DNA of 64,000 nt from an uncultured archaeon (GCA_903904885.1 CAIVED010000024.1:90527-154526), one strand, 5' to 3'. Shown: positions 45,324 through 53,811, counted from the stretch's first letter. Numbers and translations: made by a program. The notes: a model not told the origin generated them from the sequence alone.

Positions 45324-46460
45324 ATGGAAGAGATTTACAAAGAGTATGAAGACAAACTGAACCCGGCAATGCTCCAGGAAATAAGGGCCAATGTTCCAGA
45401 GAAGATTTCCCATGAAAAGCTGAAGCAGATACTTGACAAGGCAGTGGAAATATACGACGGCTCAAAGGTAAGCCCCGGCGAGTGCATAGGCCTGATAGCT
45501 GCCCAGTCAATAGGCGAGCCGGGCACACAGATGGTCCTTAACACATTCCACTTCGCAGGTGTTGCTGAAATGAACGTCACCATGGGCCTTCCGAGAATAA
45601 TTGAGGTCCTTGATGCAACAAAAAACATAAGCACTCCGATGATGGAGATTTACCTGAAGAAGCCCTACTGCGACGGCGGCGAGGAAATAAAGAAAATCGC
45701 ACTGTCAATAAAAGAGATAAAGCTAAAGGATGTGGCAACAGAATTCTCAATAAACATAGCGGATTTCACAATAACAATAACCGTTGACGAGGAGAAAATA
45801 AAAAACCTCAGCCTGACGGTTTCCCAGGTTGGCAAGGCCATAGGGAAATTCTCCAAGAACCTTGACATCAAGACCGAGAAGAACGTAATAGTCGCAAAAG
45901 TAAGCCAGAAGGGCGAGAGCATAAACACGCTTTACAAGGTAAAGGAAAAAATAAAGGAAGTCAGCATAAGCGGCATGAAAGGCATAAAGCAGGTGCTTCC
46001 AGTAAGGAGGGGCGACGAGTACATAATTCTAACCGCCGGCTCAAACATCAAGACAATTCTCCAGCTGGAATATGTTGATGCAGAAAGGACAATAACAAAT
46101 GACATTGCAGAAATAGCTGATGTTCTCGGAATAGAGGCAGCCAGGGAAGCGATAATAAACGAAGTCAAGAAGGTTATTGACAGCCAGGGCCTAAAGGTTG
46201 ACATAAGGCACATAATGCTTGTTGCAGATACGATGTGCGTTTCCGGCAAGGTTAAGGGAATAACAAGATACGGCGTTGTCAGCGAGAAATCAAGCGTCCT
46301 TGCAAGGGCGTCATTTGAAACTCCTTTGAAGCACATCATCAGGGCAGCTGTTGTCGGCGAAGAAGACATGCTTACAAGCGTGATTGAGAATGTCATGCTC
46401 AACCAGCCGATTCCGATAGGGACTGGGTTGCCTGGATTGAGGTCGAAGATTAGGAAATAA
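45324..46460 (+). CDS. rpoA2: RNA polymerase subunit A''
   Basis: 378 residues. GECIGLIAAQSIGEPGTQMV with LNTFHFAGV is the trigger-loop region; KGITRYGVVSEKSSVLARAS near the C-terminus is also typical. It completes the largest subunit. One base after rpoA'. The 3' end overlaps the convergent gene by 11 bases, so transcription likely ends there. Confidence 0.97.
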   Translation: MEEIYKEYEDKLNPAMLQEIRANVPEKISHEKLKQILDKAVEIYDGSKVSPGECIGLIAAQSIGEPGTQMVLNTFHFAGVAEMNVTMGLPRIIEVLDATKNISTPMMEIYLKKPYCDGGEEIKKIALSIKEIKLKDVATEFSINIADFTITITVDEEKIKNLSLTVSQVGKAIGKFSKNLDIKTEKNVIVAKVSQKGESINTLYKVKEKIKEVSISGMKGIKQVLPVRRGDEYIILTAGSNIKTILQLEYVDAERTITNDIAEIADVLGIEAAREAIINEVKKVIDSQGLKVDIRHIMLVADTMCVSGKVKGITRYGVVSEKSSVLARASFETPLKHIIRAAVVGEEDMLTSVIENVMLNQPIPIGTGLPGLRSKIRK

Positions 46461-46917
46461 GACTGACCAAGCAATACTTTTCTTCAAGTTCTTTTTTGGC
46501 ACCAACATATAGTTTTGCCCGGAAACCCAAATTTTTACAGTCTATCCTGTAGGCAAAAGGAAATTTTTTGTTATTGGCGGGTATCAATGTAAAAATATTT
46601 TCACCAGAATCAAACGGTGAGGGTGCAATTTCCAATTGCTTATTTACCGCTTGCACTTCGTCTGCTGCAGCAATAAGCTCTATTTTTGAGTATTTTACGG
46701 CGATTTGCGGGGGGATTAGAGTTATGTTCCTGCCAGATATTCTGGCGTTTGCGCAAATGCCTCTGACATTATCTATTGCTTCAGCAATCTCACCACAAAG
46801 GTAAGAGTCTGCCCCTATAGTTCCAAAATATCTTGAAATTTGCCTAAGTGCGGGGGCATCCCTAAGAAACCTTAGGTCAGTATCGCTGCGAAATTTTACA
46901 ATTGAACCCAGACTCAT
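46450..46917 (-). CDS. Hypothetical protein
   Basis: 155 residues, soluble. Beta-rich C-terminus (KIELIAAADEVQAVNKQL, FPFAYRIDCKNLGFRAKLYV) and an N-terminal helix with charged residues. No motif. Convergent with rpoA2. The spacer 46918-47015 holds only the promoter region of the ABC genes. Confidence 0.5.
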   Translation of the reverse strand: MSLGSIVKFRSDTDLRFLRDAPALRQISRYFGTIGADSYLCGEIAEAIDNVRGICANARISGRNITLIPPQIAVKYSKIELIAAADEVQAVNKQLEIAPSPFDSGENIFTLIPANNKKFPFAYRIDCKNLGFRAKLYVGAKKELEEKYCLVSLIS

Positions 46918-47015
46918 AAATTCCTGAAAGTAAAAAAATATTTAAAGTTTTCTATGCCTGAAATTGGATTTCCTAATCCATTAACTTTAAAAACAGGAAA
47001 TAGCCTCCCAAAGGT

Positions 47016-47822
47016 GTGGCATCGAAAAAAGAGTATGCGATTGAGGTCAGGAACCTGACAAAGAAGTTTGGCAGTTTCACCGCAGTTGACAATATTTCTT
47101 TCAGCGTTCCCAAGGGGCAGATTTTTGCATTCCTCGGTCCCAACGGCGCAGGGAAAACCACAACAATCAAGATTCTCACGACGCTTCTTAAGCCAACAAG
47201 CGGAGTCATGGCTGTCAACAATTTTGACCCTGTAAAAAATAAAAATGAGGTAAGGGAATCTTTCGGAATTGTTTTCCAGGACCCAAGCTTGGACGATGAA
47301 TTAACCGCCTATGAAAATCTTGAATTTCACGGCGTGCTTTACCGTGTCCCGAAGAAAATTCTGAAAGCCAAAATAGAGGAGCTTCTCAAATTCATTGAAC
47401 TGTGGGACAGGAGAAACGATTTGGTCAAGCATTTCTCCGGCGGAATGAAGAGGCGCCTGGAAATCGCAAGAGGACTGATTCACCGCCCGGAAATACTGTT
47501 CCTTGATGAGCCGACTTTGGGGCTGGATCCGCAAACCAGAAATCATATCTGGTCCTACATTAAGAACCTTAACAAAAAGCACGGGCTGACTGTTTTTTTC
47601 ACAACCCATTACATGGAAGAAGCGGACAGGGTTGCTGACAAGATAGCAATAATTGACCATGGGAAAATCATTGCCCAGGGAAAGTCCTCGGACCTTAAGA
47701 AAAAGGCCAGGAAAAAATCCCTTGAAGAGGCATTCCTCAAGCTTACAGGCCACAAAATAAGGGATGAGGACGCAGGCAGCAAGGACCTGATGAGAATGAA
47801 CAGGAGGCTGTGGAGGAGATAA
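47016..47822 (+). CDS. ABC exporter ATPase (DrrA-type)
   Basis: 268 residues, GTG start (VASKKEYAIEV). Walker A LGPNGAGKTTTIKIL, Q-loop IVFQDPSLDDE, signature FSGGMKRRLEIARGL, Walker B ILFLDEPTLGLDP, His-switch TTHYMEE. Belongs to the daunorubicin-type exporters (COG1131). The last base overlaps the permease ATG. Substrate cannot be told. Confidence 0.93.
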   Translation: MASKKEYAIEVRNLTKKFGSFTAVDNISFSVPKGQIFAFLGPNGAGKTTTIKILTTLLKPTSGVMAVNNFDPVKNKNEVRESFGIVFQDPSLDDELTAYENLEFHGVLYRVPKKILKAKIEELLKFIELWDRRNDLVKHFSGGMKRRLEIARGLIHRPEILFLDEPTLGLDPQTRNHIWSYIKNLNKKHGLTVFFTTHYMEEADRVADKIAIIDHGKIIAQGKSSDLKKKARKKSLEEAFLKLTGHKIRDEDAGSKDLMRMNRRLWRR

Positions 47823-48568
47823 TGGGCGCGATTTACATTCTCTGGCTGAGGCAGCTGAAAAGGTATTTTCGCTCAAAGGCGAGGATAGTCGGTTCTCTAG
47901 GCCAGCCGCTTTTGTTTTTGCTTGCCTTGGGCTACGGTTTTGGACCGATATTTGAAAAAGCCGGCCAGGGAAGCTACATACAGTTCCTTGCTCCGGGAAT
48001 TGTGGCAATGAGCATTATTTTCACAGCGCTTTTCTCAGGAATTGAAATAATCTGGGATAAGCAGTTCGGGTTTTTGAAGGAAACCCTTGTTGCGCCTGTT
48101 TCTCGTCTAAAAATAATGATTGGCAGGACTCTTGGTGGGGCAACTGTCGCAATAATGCAGGGAATTATTGTTCTTGCAATTTCATTAATTGTGGGTTTCA
48201 GGCCGGTCAGCTGGGTTCTTGTCCCGGTTTCGCTTGTGGTAATGGCGCTGATAGCATTGTTATTCACTGCGCTTGGCACCGCAATAGCTTCAAAGCTTGA
48301 TGACATGCAGGGATTCCAGCTGATTATGAATTTCCTGATAATGCCTCTATTCTTCCTGTCGGGGGCGTTATTCCCGCTAAATCAGATGCCTCCCGCCCTT
48401 CTTCTGGTTGCAAAACTTGACCCGCTCTCATACGGAGTCGACGGGCTGCACTATCTGCTGACAGGCATGGGTGCACTTGGCCTCCAAATGGATTTCCTTG
48501 TGCTGGCAATAGTCGTAGCTGTTTTGCTTTTCATCGGCAGCTGGCTGTTCTCTAAGATTGAGATATGA
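47822..48568 (+). CDS. ABC-2 type permease
   Basis: 248 residues from ATG 47822, with GGAGGAG as ribosome site inside the ATPase gene. Six hydrophobic segments (for example GIVAMSIIFTALFSGIEIIW and FQLIMNFLIMPLFFLSGALF). The phrase FLSGALFPLNQMP is typical of ABC-2/DrrB permeases. It forms the exporter pair with the ATPase before it. Confidence 0.92.
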   Translation: MGAIYILWLRQLKRYFRSKARIVGSLGQPLLFLLALGYGFGPIFEKAGQGSYIQFLAPGIVAMSIIFTALFSGIEIIWDKQFGFLKETLVAPVSRLKIMIGRTLGGATVAIMQGIIVLAISLIVGFRPVSWVLVPVSLVVMALIALLFTALGTAIASKLDDMQGFQLIMNFLIMPLFFLSGALFPLNQMPPALLLVAKLDPLSYGVDGLHYLLTGMGALGLQMDFLVLAIVVAVLLFIGSWLFSKIEI

Positions 48569-48591
48569 ATGCTGACCGTGTTTGCCAAACC

Positions 48592-48836
48592 AAAATCCCG
48601 TTTTCTGGGCAGGCCTTAATTTAGATTCTTGCTTTTCCTGTCATGCTCTATTGCCAGGCCTGCCTTAGCTTGACTCGCACAAGAAAATCATTCTGATTTT
48701 CTGTGCCCAGAAAAGCTTTGCTTTTCTTGGGCTTCTCTGCGCTCGTCAAGCAGGTTATTTTTTCTTGCATGGCAATCGCGCACAAGAAGTGGAACAAACA
48801 TCCAGAGTAATGCAAGAACCAGCAAGCGGGATTTTG
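48592..48836 (-). repeat. Dispersed structured repeat, copy 4 (minus orientation) with embedded hairpins
   Basis: Most complete copy. Ends are AAAATCCCG on one side and CGGGATTTT on the other. On the minus strand it reads CGCTTGCTGGTTCTTGCATTA, GATTGCCATGCAAGAA, GGCAGGCCTGGCAATAG, GGCCTGCCCAGAAAACGGGA. Two hairpins with variable arms (48677-48731) are inserted in the middle. No gene is present in 48569-48879. Confidence 0.65.
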
Positions 48837-48879
48837 TTGGAACAGCTAACTTTAAAAAGCGCAGCAAATTAATGTCCCC

Positions 48880-49743
48880 ATGAGCAGTTTCACAAAGAAC
48901 GGAAAGGAACTTGTTTCAAAGGTTATCGCTGGAGATGATTTGAAAGCTTCGGTAAAAAAGGCAGTCATCCTTCTCGGCGGATTTATGAAATTCGTTGAAA
49001 AAGGGGACACTATTGTTGTGAAGCCGAATTTTAACACGAACGACACCTATCCTGGTTCAAGCGACCCTGAGTTCATAAAAGCCGTTGCGGAATTGCTTTA
49101 CGAAGCAGGAGCCAGGAAAGTAATAATCGCAGAATCTTCCTGCTTTTACATGAAGACCTGCATGATGATGTCCCATTTTTTGCCTATTGCAAAGAAAGCA
49201 AAGGCGGAAATAATCCTTCTCGACGAGAAAAAGGACTGGCAGCTGGTTGAGGTAAAGGGAAGGAAGATGAAGAAATTCCATATCTCAAAAACCTATCTCG
49301 ATGCAAAGAAAACCATATGGCTTCCGTGCATGAAAACCCACAAGCAGGCAAGGTTCACGTTGTCATTGAAACTGCCGATGGGGATGCTTAAAGGAAGCGA
49401 CAGGCAGGCGATGCATCTCTGGGGGCTGGAAGACAAACTGGCTGATTTGAATCTAGCTGTTCCTGCGCCTGGTTTGATAATAATGGATGCAAGGAAATGC
49501 TTCATCACCGGCGGGCCTGCGACAGGAACTGTTAGGGAGCCAAATCTTATTATGGCATCCGGCGACAGGATTGCAATTGATGTTGAGGCAATAAGAGTAA
49601 TACAGGAGTTCCCAGGCAACAAATTAGGCAAAAAGAATCCCTGGGAGTTCAGGCAGATAAACGGCGCTGTCGAGAACGGAATCGGAAACGTGAAGTCGGA
49701 GAGGGATTATTCTGTTTTGTTCGCGGATACGATTAAGAAATAA
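48880..49743 (+). CDS. DUF362 domain protein
   Basis: 287 residues. DTIVVKPNFNTNDTYPGSSD, ARKVIIAESSC, LPCMKTHKQARFTLSLKLPM and PGLIIMDARKCFITGGPATG match DUF362 proteins. Some relatives also carry ferredoxin domains, but this one does not. Function in the family is unclear. TATA ACTTTAAAAAGC (48848-48859) about 25 nt upstream. It ends one base before the convergent dph2. Confidence 0.8.
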   Translation: MSSFTKNGKELVSKVIAGDDLKASVKKAVILLGGFMKFVEKGDTIVVKPNFNTNDTYPGSSDPEFIKAVAELLYEAGARKVIIAESSCFYMKTCMMMSHFLPIAKKAKAEIILLDEKKDWQLVEVKGRKMKKFHISKTYLDAKKTIWLPCMKTHKQARFTLSLKLPMGMLKGSDRQAMHLWGLEDKLADLNLAVPAPGLIIMDARKCFITGGPATGTVREPNLIMASGDRIAIDVEAIRVIQEFPGNKLGKKNPWEFRQINGAVENGIGNVKSERDYSVLFADTIKK

Positions 49744-50376
49744 TCAAACATCCTCCAAATTAACAACCGCTTTCTGTGAATAATCCTCATAGGCAATCCT
49801 CGGGCACATCGTGTTTATCCAGCATTGGACGAATGGGAAGTTTTCCAAGTCGTTCATGTTCAATGTGTCGCAGGCGAAGTAGAAGAATTGCTTATTTGGA
49901 TATTTTTTCTGCAGCTGTTTCCTGTCAACATTGACACATTGGCCTTTTTTTGTTGACATTATCACCCCAATCTTGTCCGCAGAAAGGAATTTTGATACAG
50001 CAACCTTTCTTTTTATCTCAATCTTCTTCATCTCAATTTCCCCAATCTCAGAAACCTCATTTGTGAATGGATTTGCAACTATTATCTTCTTTACCTTTCC
50101 AATTTCAATAGGATGGAATTTGCCGGAGCCGATAAACAGTATGCAGTCAACTTTATCTACTATTTTTTCAGCATTCAAAACATTGCAGCCAAGAACCTGC
50201 CCTCCTATTGTTGCTTTTTTGCCGTTTTTTTCTAAAAACTTCTTTGCCTCGGCTAATTTGTTCAGATGCTGGGCAGTTGTAACCAGTCCAATTTTCTCTG
50301 GCAAAACCTTGAGTGCCTTGCTTAGAACTGGCATTATGTCAACGTCCGACTCTGCCGAAAGGAAGACTGTTTTCAT
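49744..50376 (-). CDS. dph2: Diphthamide synthase Dph2-like, N-terminally short
   Basis: 210 residues from ATG 50376, chosen because a TATA box is about 25 nt upstream; a slightly earlier ATG is at 50385. Dph2 catalyses the first step of diphthamide formation on EF-2 with an unusual radical-SAM-like 4Fe-4S cluster. GGQVLGCN and INTMCPRIAYED hold two of the three cluster cysteines. Typical Dph2 is about 340 residues; the first domain with the other Cys is missing, and no separate gene for it is near. Either the domain is lost or the protein is a paralogue. Confidence 0.72.
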   Translation of the reverse strand: MKTVFLSAESDVDIMPVLSKALKVLPEKIGLVTTAQHLNKLAEAKKFLEKNGKKATIGGQVLGCNVLNAEKIVDKVDCILFIGSGKFHPIEIGKVKKIIVANPFTNEVSEIGEIEMKKIEIKRKVAVSKFLSADKIGVIMSTKKGQCVNVDRKQLQKKYPNKQFFYFACDTLNMNDLENFPFVQCWINTMCPRIAYEDYSQKAVVNLEDV

Positions 50377-50401
50377 GCATTTCAATAAAAAAGAATTGTT
50401 T

Positions 50402-50824
50402 TTAAACCTTCTTAATTTTGCGGATATCCTCCAGGGTTATCCAGGCGCACATAATGCCATACTTGTTTTTGTCTATTCCAAAAGGCGCTATTTTCTTGGC
50501 ATTCTCTAAAAATACCAGCGTGCAGAATCTCTTGTCCATTATCTGGCTAAGGTATGAGACGCCAACACCTATTTGCGGCCCGTATTTAACCAGCAGTTCT
50601 CTTATTTTTTCCGGGTTTAAATCCCTGTAGAACAAAACATCCTTAACCATTGCTTTTGCGGAAACAGGGTCTCCGGACTCCTTGAAATAAACAGTTTCGC
50701 CGGGCTTTATGCACTCAAACGGAGGCTTCCTGAATTTGTACCATCTTGACTCTATCGTTTTCTCCCCGGAAACAATCTTGCCTAGCAGGTTCAGTTTTTT
50801 TGACAAAATAGCGATGTGTTCCAT
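50402..50824 (-). CDS. ASCH-domain protein
   Basis: 140 residues. LGKIVSGEKTIESRWYKFRK and the conserved ETVYFKESG pattern fit the ASCH/PUA-like RNA-binding beta-barrel. These proteins are thought to bind RNA or modify nucleosides. One base overlaps the end of the GNAT gene upstream on the same strand, so they share a transcript. Confidence 0.75.
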   Translation of the reverse strand: MEHIAILSKKLNLLGKIVSGEKTIESRWYKFRKPPFECIKPGETVYFKESGDPVSAKAMVKDVLFYRDLNPEKIRELLVKYGPQIGVGVSYLSQIMDKRFCTLVFLENAKKIAPFGIDKNKYGIMCAWITLEDIRKIKKV

Positions 50825-51243
50825 TATATCTCCTTTACCAATACTGCCTCAAGCCTGCCTTTTTCATATAATTCCTCTGCGCATTCAATCCTAAACCCCA
50901 AACTTTTCATTGCTTCTATGACTACAGCATTTTCAATATGGCAGTCGCACACTATTCTTTTAAACCTTTGCCCTATTGCATAGGTTTCAGTGCATTCAAT
51001 AAGGCTTCTGAAAATTCCCTGATTCCTGCAGTGAGGTTCTACCCTGCTATTTTTGATTTCCAAAACCAGCGGGTCATCTTTGTGCCTTTGGAAAATAAGA
51101 TTCGCGGCAACAGCTCCATCCTGCCTGCAGACAAATGCCTTTTTATAGCCAATCTCCAGCTCTCTTCTGCACTTCTCAAGCCAGAATGCATAATCAGGAT
51201 AGTCTAAGGGATACTGCCTAAGAAAATTGTATAACCGCTGCAC
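50824..51243 (-). CDS. GNAT acetyltransferase
   Basis: 139 residues, GTG start (VQRLYNFLRQ), as no ATG is available before an in-frame stop. The acetyl-CoA region is VEPHCRNQGIFRSLIECTE (R/Q-x-x-G-x-G/A-like) with ENAVVIEAMKSLGF after it. Substrate unknown. Overlaps the ASCH gene by one base. Confidence 0.7.
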   Translation of the reverse strand: MQRLYNFLRQYPLDYPDYAFWLEKCRRELEIGYKKAFVCRQDGAVAANLIFQRHKDDPLVLEIKNSRVEPHCRNQGIFRSLIECTETYAIGQRFKRIVCDCHIENAVVIEAMKSLGFRIECAEELYEKGRLEAVLVKEI

Positions 51244-51272
51244 CTCTTCCGGATTTGTTATCAGTTCTGCAG

Positions 51273-51551
51273 CTATTTTGCATCACTCTTGTAATTTTTG
51301 CCTACAAATTCCCAGAAACCCTGTCTTGTTCTGTCTCCAGAAGTCAAAGAATATGATTTTCTTAGCTGGTCATATTCATTCCAGCTAATGTCAGCAGGGC
51401 ATTGGCAGATTTTCTCAAGGTCGAATCCTTCAGGGGATGTATCTGCGAAATTGCAATAAAGGCAGGCCTCGACAGGATCAGCCGTATAAGCCCCTGCATG
51501 AGGTTCCAGTTCAAATTTCCCAAGAGGGCATTCGCCTCCCCTTAATGGCAT
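51273..51551 (-). CDS. Small Cys-rich protein, unknown
   Basis: 92 residues. GECPLGKF, ACLYCNF and KICQCP give five cysteines, suggesting a metal site of zinc or iron-sulfur type. The rest is hydrophilic. It lies upstream of the GNAT-ASCH pair on the same strand. No family recognised. Confidence 0.5.
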   Translation of the reverse strand: MPLRGGECPLGKFELEPHAGAYTADPVEACLYCNFADTSPEGFDLEKICQCPADISWNEYDQLRKSYSLTSGDRTRQGFWEFVGKNYKSDAK

Positions 51552-51618
51552 TTGGGATAGTTATTTAAATTTAGGAATAAATGTTGGGTTTAATGCCAAA
51601 TAAACTTAATGGTTTAAA

Positions 51619-51924
51619 ATGAAAGTATTATTCATCTGCAACCAGAACCAGCACAGGAGCAAGACTGCTGAGGAACTGTTTAAAGATAGGTTTGAAACTA
51701 AATCAGCAGGTCTTTTCAATGCAAATCCGGTTACAGAAAAGCAAATTGAATGGGCAGATGTGGTGGCAGTGATGGAAGATTTCCAAAGGTCTGAAATAGC
51801 TAAGAGATTTCCAAAGCAATATCTCAAGAAAAAAATAGTTTCACTTAGCATACCGGACGCTTACCGATGCAATGATAAATCTCTCATAACTCTTCTCGAA
51901 AAGAGAGTTAAAGAGCTATTTTAG
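51619..51924 (+). CDS. Small low-molecular-weight phosphatase-like protein
   Basis: 101 residues. VLFICNQNQHRSKTAEELF carries the C-x5-R phosphate loop of low-MW tyrosine phosphatases. It also has the AGL and DVVAVMED segments seen in their compact forms. The general acid Asp may be in SIPDAYRCND. Shorter than classic LMW-PTP (about 150). Predicted phosphatase or arsenate-reductase-like. Confidence 0.75.
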   Translation: MKVLFICNQNQHRSKTAEELFKDRFETKSAGLFNANPVTEKQIEWADVVAVMEDFQRSEIAKRFPKQYLKKKIVSLSIPDAYRCNDKSLITLLEKRVKELF

Positions 51925-52095
51925 CCATTCTTCAAATTGCTTTTTAGCATCGTCTTTTGTTCTGAATACCTTTGTTTCTGAAACAGCAATTTCTGGCAGC
52001 CTTCTCGTTACCTTGAACTTGCTTCCTTCATGATTCTGCAATTCAATCACAGAGACTTCCCATTTTTTGGTAAAATGCTTTTTTATGTCACTCAT
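51916..52095 (-). CDS. Small basic protein, unknown
   Basis: 59 residues starting MSDIKKHFTKKWEV. Its ATG lies inside the end of the upstream gene (overlap ATGAGTGA), so it is translationally coupled. Mostly beta strand then a helix (FRTKDDAKKQFEEWL). No family recognised. Overlaps the phosphatase-like gene end by nine bases. Confidence 0.55.
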   Translation of the reverse strand: MSDIKKHFTKKWEVSVIELQNHEGSKFKVTRRLPEIAVSETKVFRTKDDAKKQFEEWLK

Positions 52096-52609
52096 CTTTC
52101 CCTTCCAATTTGTCCATAATCCCGTCAATTGTCTGTACTGCTTTTGTTTTTAATTTTCCCAACCCATCCTTCAGCTCTCTTTTTGCCCCTTCGTACATCC
52201 CTGAAACCCTGTAGCCAACATCACCAACCTGGTTGTCCCTGTAAACCGGAAGCTTCTGCTCTGCTTTCAGGTCAATAAGATAGGCCTTTTCTCCTTCAGG
52301 TGTGTGCTCAACCGCTATAACCAAATCATAGGGGTTTTGCGCAAAATCCTCTGCAGGCTTTTTCCAGATGTTTATCCTTTTCCTTGCAAGGCTTCCCAAT
52401 TCTATCATCCCGTTCGCTGTTTTTTCATTGCCAGTATAGCCCAGTTCTTCCAAAAGCATTCCTTCGTAGTCCTTTTGATGAACAACAATCTCATCAATAA
52501 TGCGTGCTGCATCTCCCATATGCCGGTAGTTTGTTATTTTGGCGCAATAGCCTGTTCCGAGAATCGCAACGGCAGCTGCGCAGATTATCAGTTTTTTAAT
52601 GCGTTTCAT
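52088..52609 (-). CDS. Exported or membrane-anchored protein, unknown
   Basis: 173 residues. N-terminal helix (KLIICAAAVAILGTGYCA) may be a signal or lipoprotein anchor (Cys in GYCAK). The mature part is mixed alpha/beta with NPYDLVIAVEHTPEGEKAYL and a C-terminal amphipathic helix. TATA at about 52632-52640 on this strand. Leads the 59-residue gene. Confidence 0.55.
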   Translation of the reverse strand: MKRIKKLIICAAAVAILGTGYCAKITNYRHMGDAARIIDEIVVHQKDYEGMLLEELGYTGNEKTANGMIELGSLARKRINIWKKPAEDFAQNPYDLVIAVEHTPEGEKAYLIDLKAEQKLPVYRDNQVGDVGYRVSGMYEGAKRELKDGLGKLKTKAVQTIDGIMDKLEGKDE

Positions 52610-52699
52610 GCAAAACCATTTGGCGGGCAGGTATATAAATTTTAGACGTGGCGATGACCACGGCGTTTTTATTTAAACAGAGCAAACCCATAATATTTT

Positions 52700-53035
52700 A
52701 TGGACGAGAAAACCCTGCTGAAAATATCGCTTATCACCAGCATTGCGGGGGTGGCTTTGCTTTTTGTCATCTCACTTAATGTTGGCAGCGAAGAAAAGCC
52801 TTTTCAGTTGGTGCAGGACGGTGATTACACCGTAGTAAGCGGCAAAATCGCAAAGGTTTCTGCAATGGAGAACATCACCTTTCTTACGATTTACCAGACA
52901 GCGCCGTTTACCGCAGTTGTTATAGGGAAAGAATACCTGCAGCTGTCAGAGGGCGATTCTGTTGAAATGAGCGGGAATGTGCAGGATTATGAAGGCAAAA
53001 AGGAGTTCGTTGCAGAGGAGATACGGAAAGTATGA
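52700..53035 (+). CDS. Membrane-anchored OB-fold-like protein
   Basis: 111 residues. One N-terminal transmembrane helix (ISLITSIAGVALLFVISL), then a beta-barrel-like part: VVSGKIAKVSAMENITFLTI, EGDSVEMSGNVQDYEGKKEF. This resembles nucleic-acid-binding OB folds (tRNA-anti type) but may bind another ligand. It precedes the PIN gene by three bases. Confidence 0.62.
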   Translation: MDEKTLLKISLITSIAGVALLFVISLNVGSEEKPFQLVQDGDYTVVSGKIAKVSAMENITFLTIYQTAPFTAVVIGKEYLQLSEGDSVEMSGNVQDYEGKKEFVAEEIRKV

Positions 53036-53038
53036 ACT

Positions 53039-53482
53039 ATGACAACCCGGTTTTATGTTGACACCTGCATATGGCTGAATCTGTTTAAGAAAGAAGGAGA
53101 CCCTTCAAAAGGCGTTCCCTATTGGAAGATTGCGCAGGATTTTATAAACAAAGTTATTCTTTCAGAAGATTGTGGAATTATTTATTCGAACATTGTGCTC
53201 AAAGAGATATATTTCAATCTCAAAAATAAGCATCAATTCAATCAAAAATTATTTTTTATGAAGCGGCAGAGAAAATTCAAATTTTTTATTATGTCCCCGC
53301 AGGATTATGAGCTGGCCAGGAAATTTGAAATTGAATGTGGACGTGCCATAAGTTTTTGTGATTGCTTGAACACCGCCATTTGCAAAAGGCTAGGCATGCT
53401 ATTGGTTACAAGGGACAGGGCGCTTATAGAGTTTGCTAAAAATCATATTTCGGTTAACAAACCGGAAAATTTATTGATATAA
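53039..53482 (+). CDS. PIN-domain ribonuclease (VapC-like)
   Basis: 147 residues. Acidic residues of the PIN site: FYVDTCIWLN, VLKEIYFN, SFCDCLNTA and VTRDRALIEF. It would cut RNA with Mg ions as a toxin. Shares the transcript with the OB-fold gene. The nearest antitoxin-like gene (RHH) is convergent, with 12 bases of overlap, not upstream on the same strand. Confidence 0.82.
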   Translation: MTTRFYVDTCIWLNLFKKEGDPSKGVPYWKIAQDFINKVILSEDCGIIYSNIVLKEIYFNLKNKHQFNQKLFFMKRQRKFKFFIMSPQDYELARKFEIECGRAISFCDCLNTAICKRLGMLLVTRDRALIEFAKNHISVNKPENLLI

Positions 53483-53737
53483 TTTATTTATTTTATCAAC
53501 ATCCTCCCAGCTTTTAATTTCTTTAGACAATTTTTTCCTTATTTCTCGTACCTCTTTAACAGAATCTCCTGTGTTTGGTATAGAGCCGATTTGCTCCTCC
53601 ACCATCGTCATCATAGCCAACTTTCTTATTGCATCTCTCATGACGTCTGACCTGTTGGAATAAATTCCGGTATTGACTAGCATATCCATCTGTTTCATAA
53701 TCTCCTTCGGCAGCCTTACCTGAGCAACTTCCATCAT
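53471..53737 (-). CDS. Ribbon-helix-helix regulator (VapB/CopG-like)
   Basis: 88 residues. VAQVRLPKEIMKQMDMLVNT with YSNRSDVMRDAIRKLA forms a ribbon-helix-helix DNA-binding domain; the C-terminal acidic tail could bind a PIN toxin. It is convergent with the PIN gene. A near-palindrome, CGTAGTACAGATGTAATACG at 53738-53757, lies between TATA and ATG and is a likely self-operator. Confidence 0.8.
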   Translation of the reverse strand: MMEVAQVRLPKEIMKQMDMLVNTGIYSNRSDVMRDAIRKLAMMTMVEEQIGSIPNTGDSVKEVREIRKKLSKEIKSWEDVDKINKLYQ

Positions 53738-53757
53738 CGTAGTACAGATGTAATACG
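53738..53757 (-). promoter_or_regulatory. Palindromic operator of the RHH gene
   Basis: CGTAGTACAGATGTAATACG is palindromic at 16 of 20 positions and starts one base before the RHH ATG, overlapping the transcription start. RHH proteins bind such short TAC/GTA repeats, so autorepression is likely. Confidence 0.55.
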
Positions 53758-53811
53758 GAGTTCTATATAAATTTTGCGGTTTTATTTGATGAAAATTTCA
53801 GAATTAGTTAT

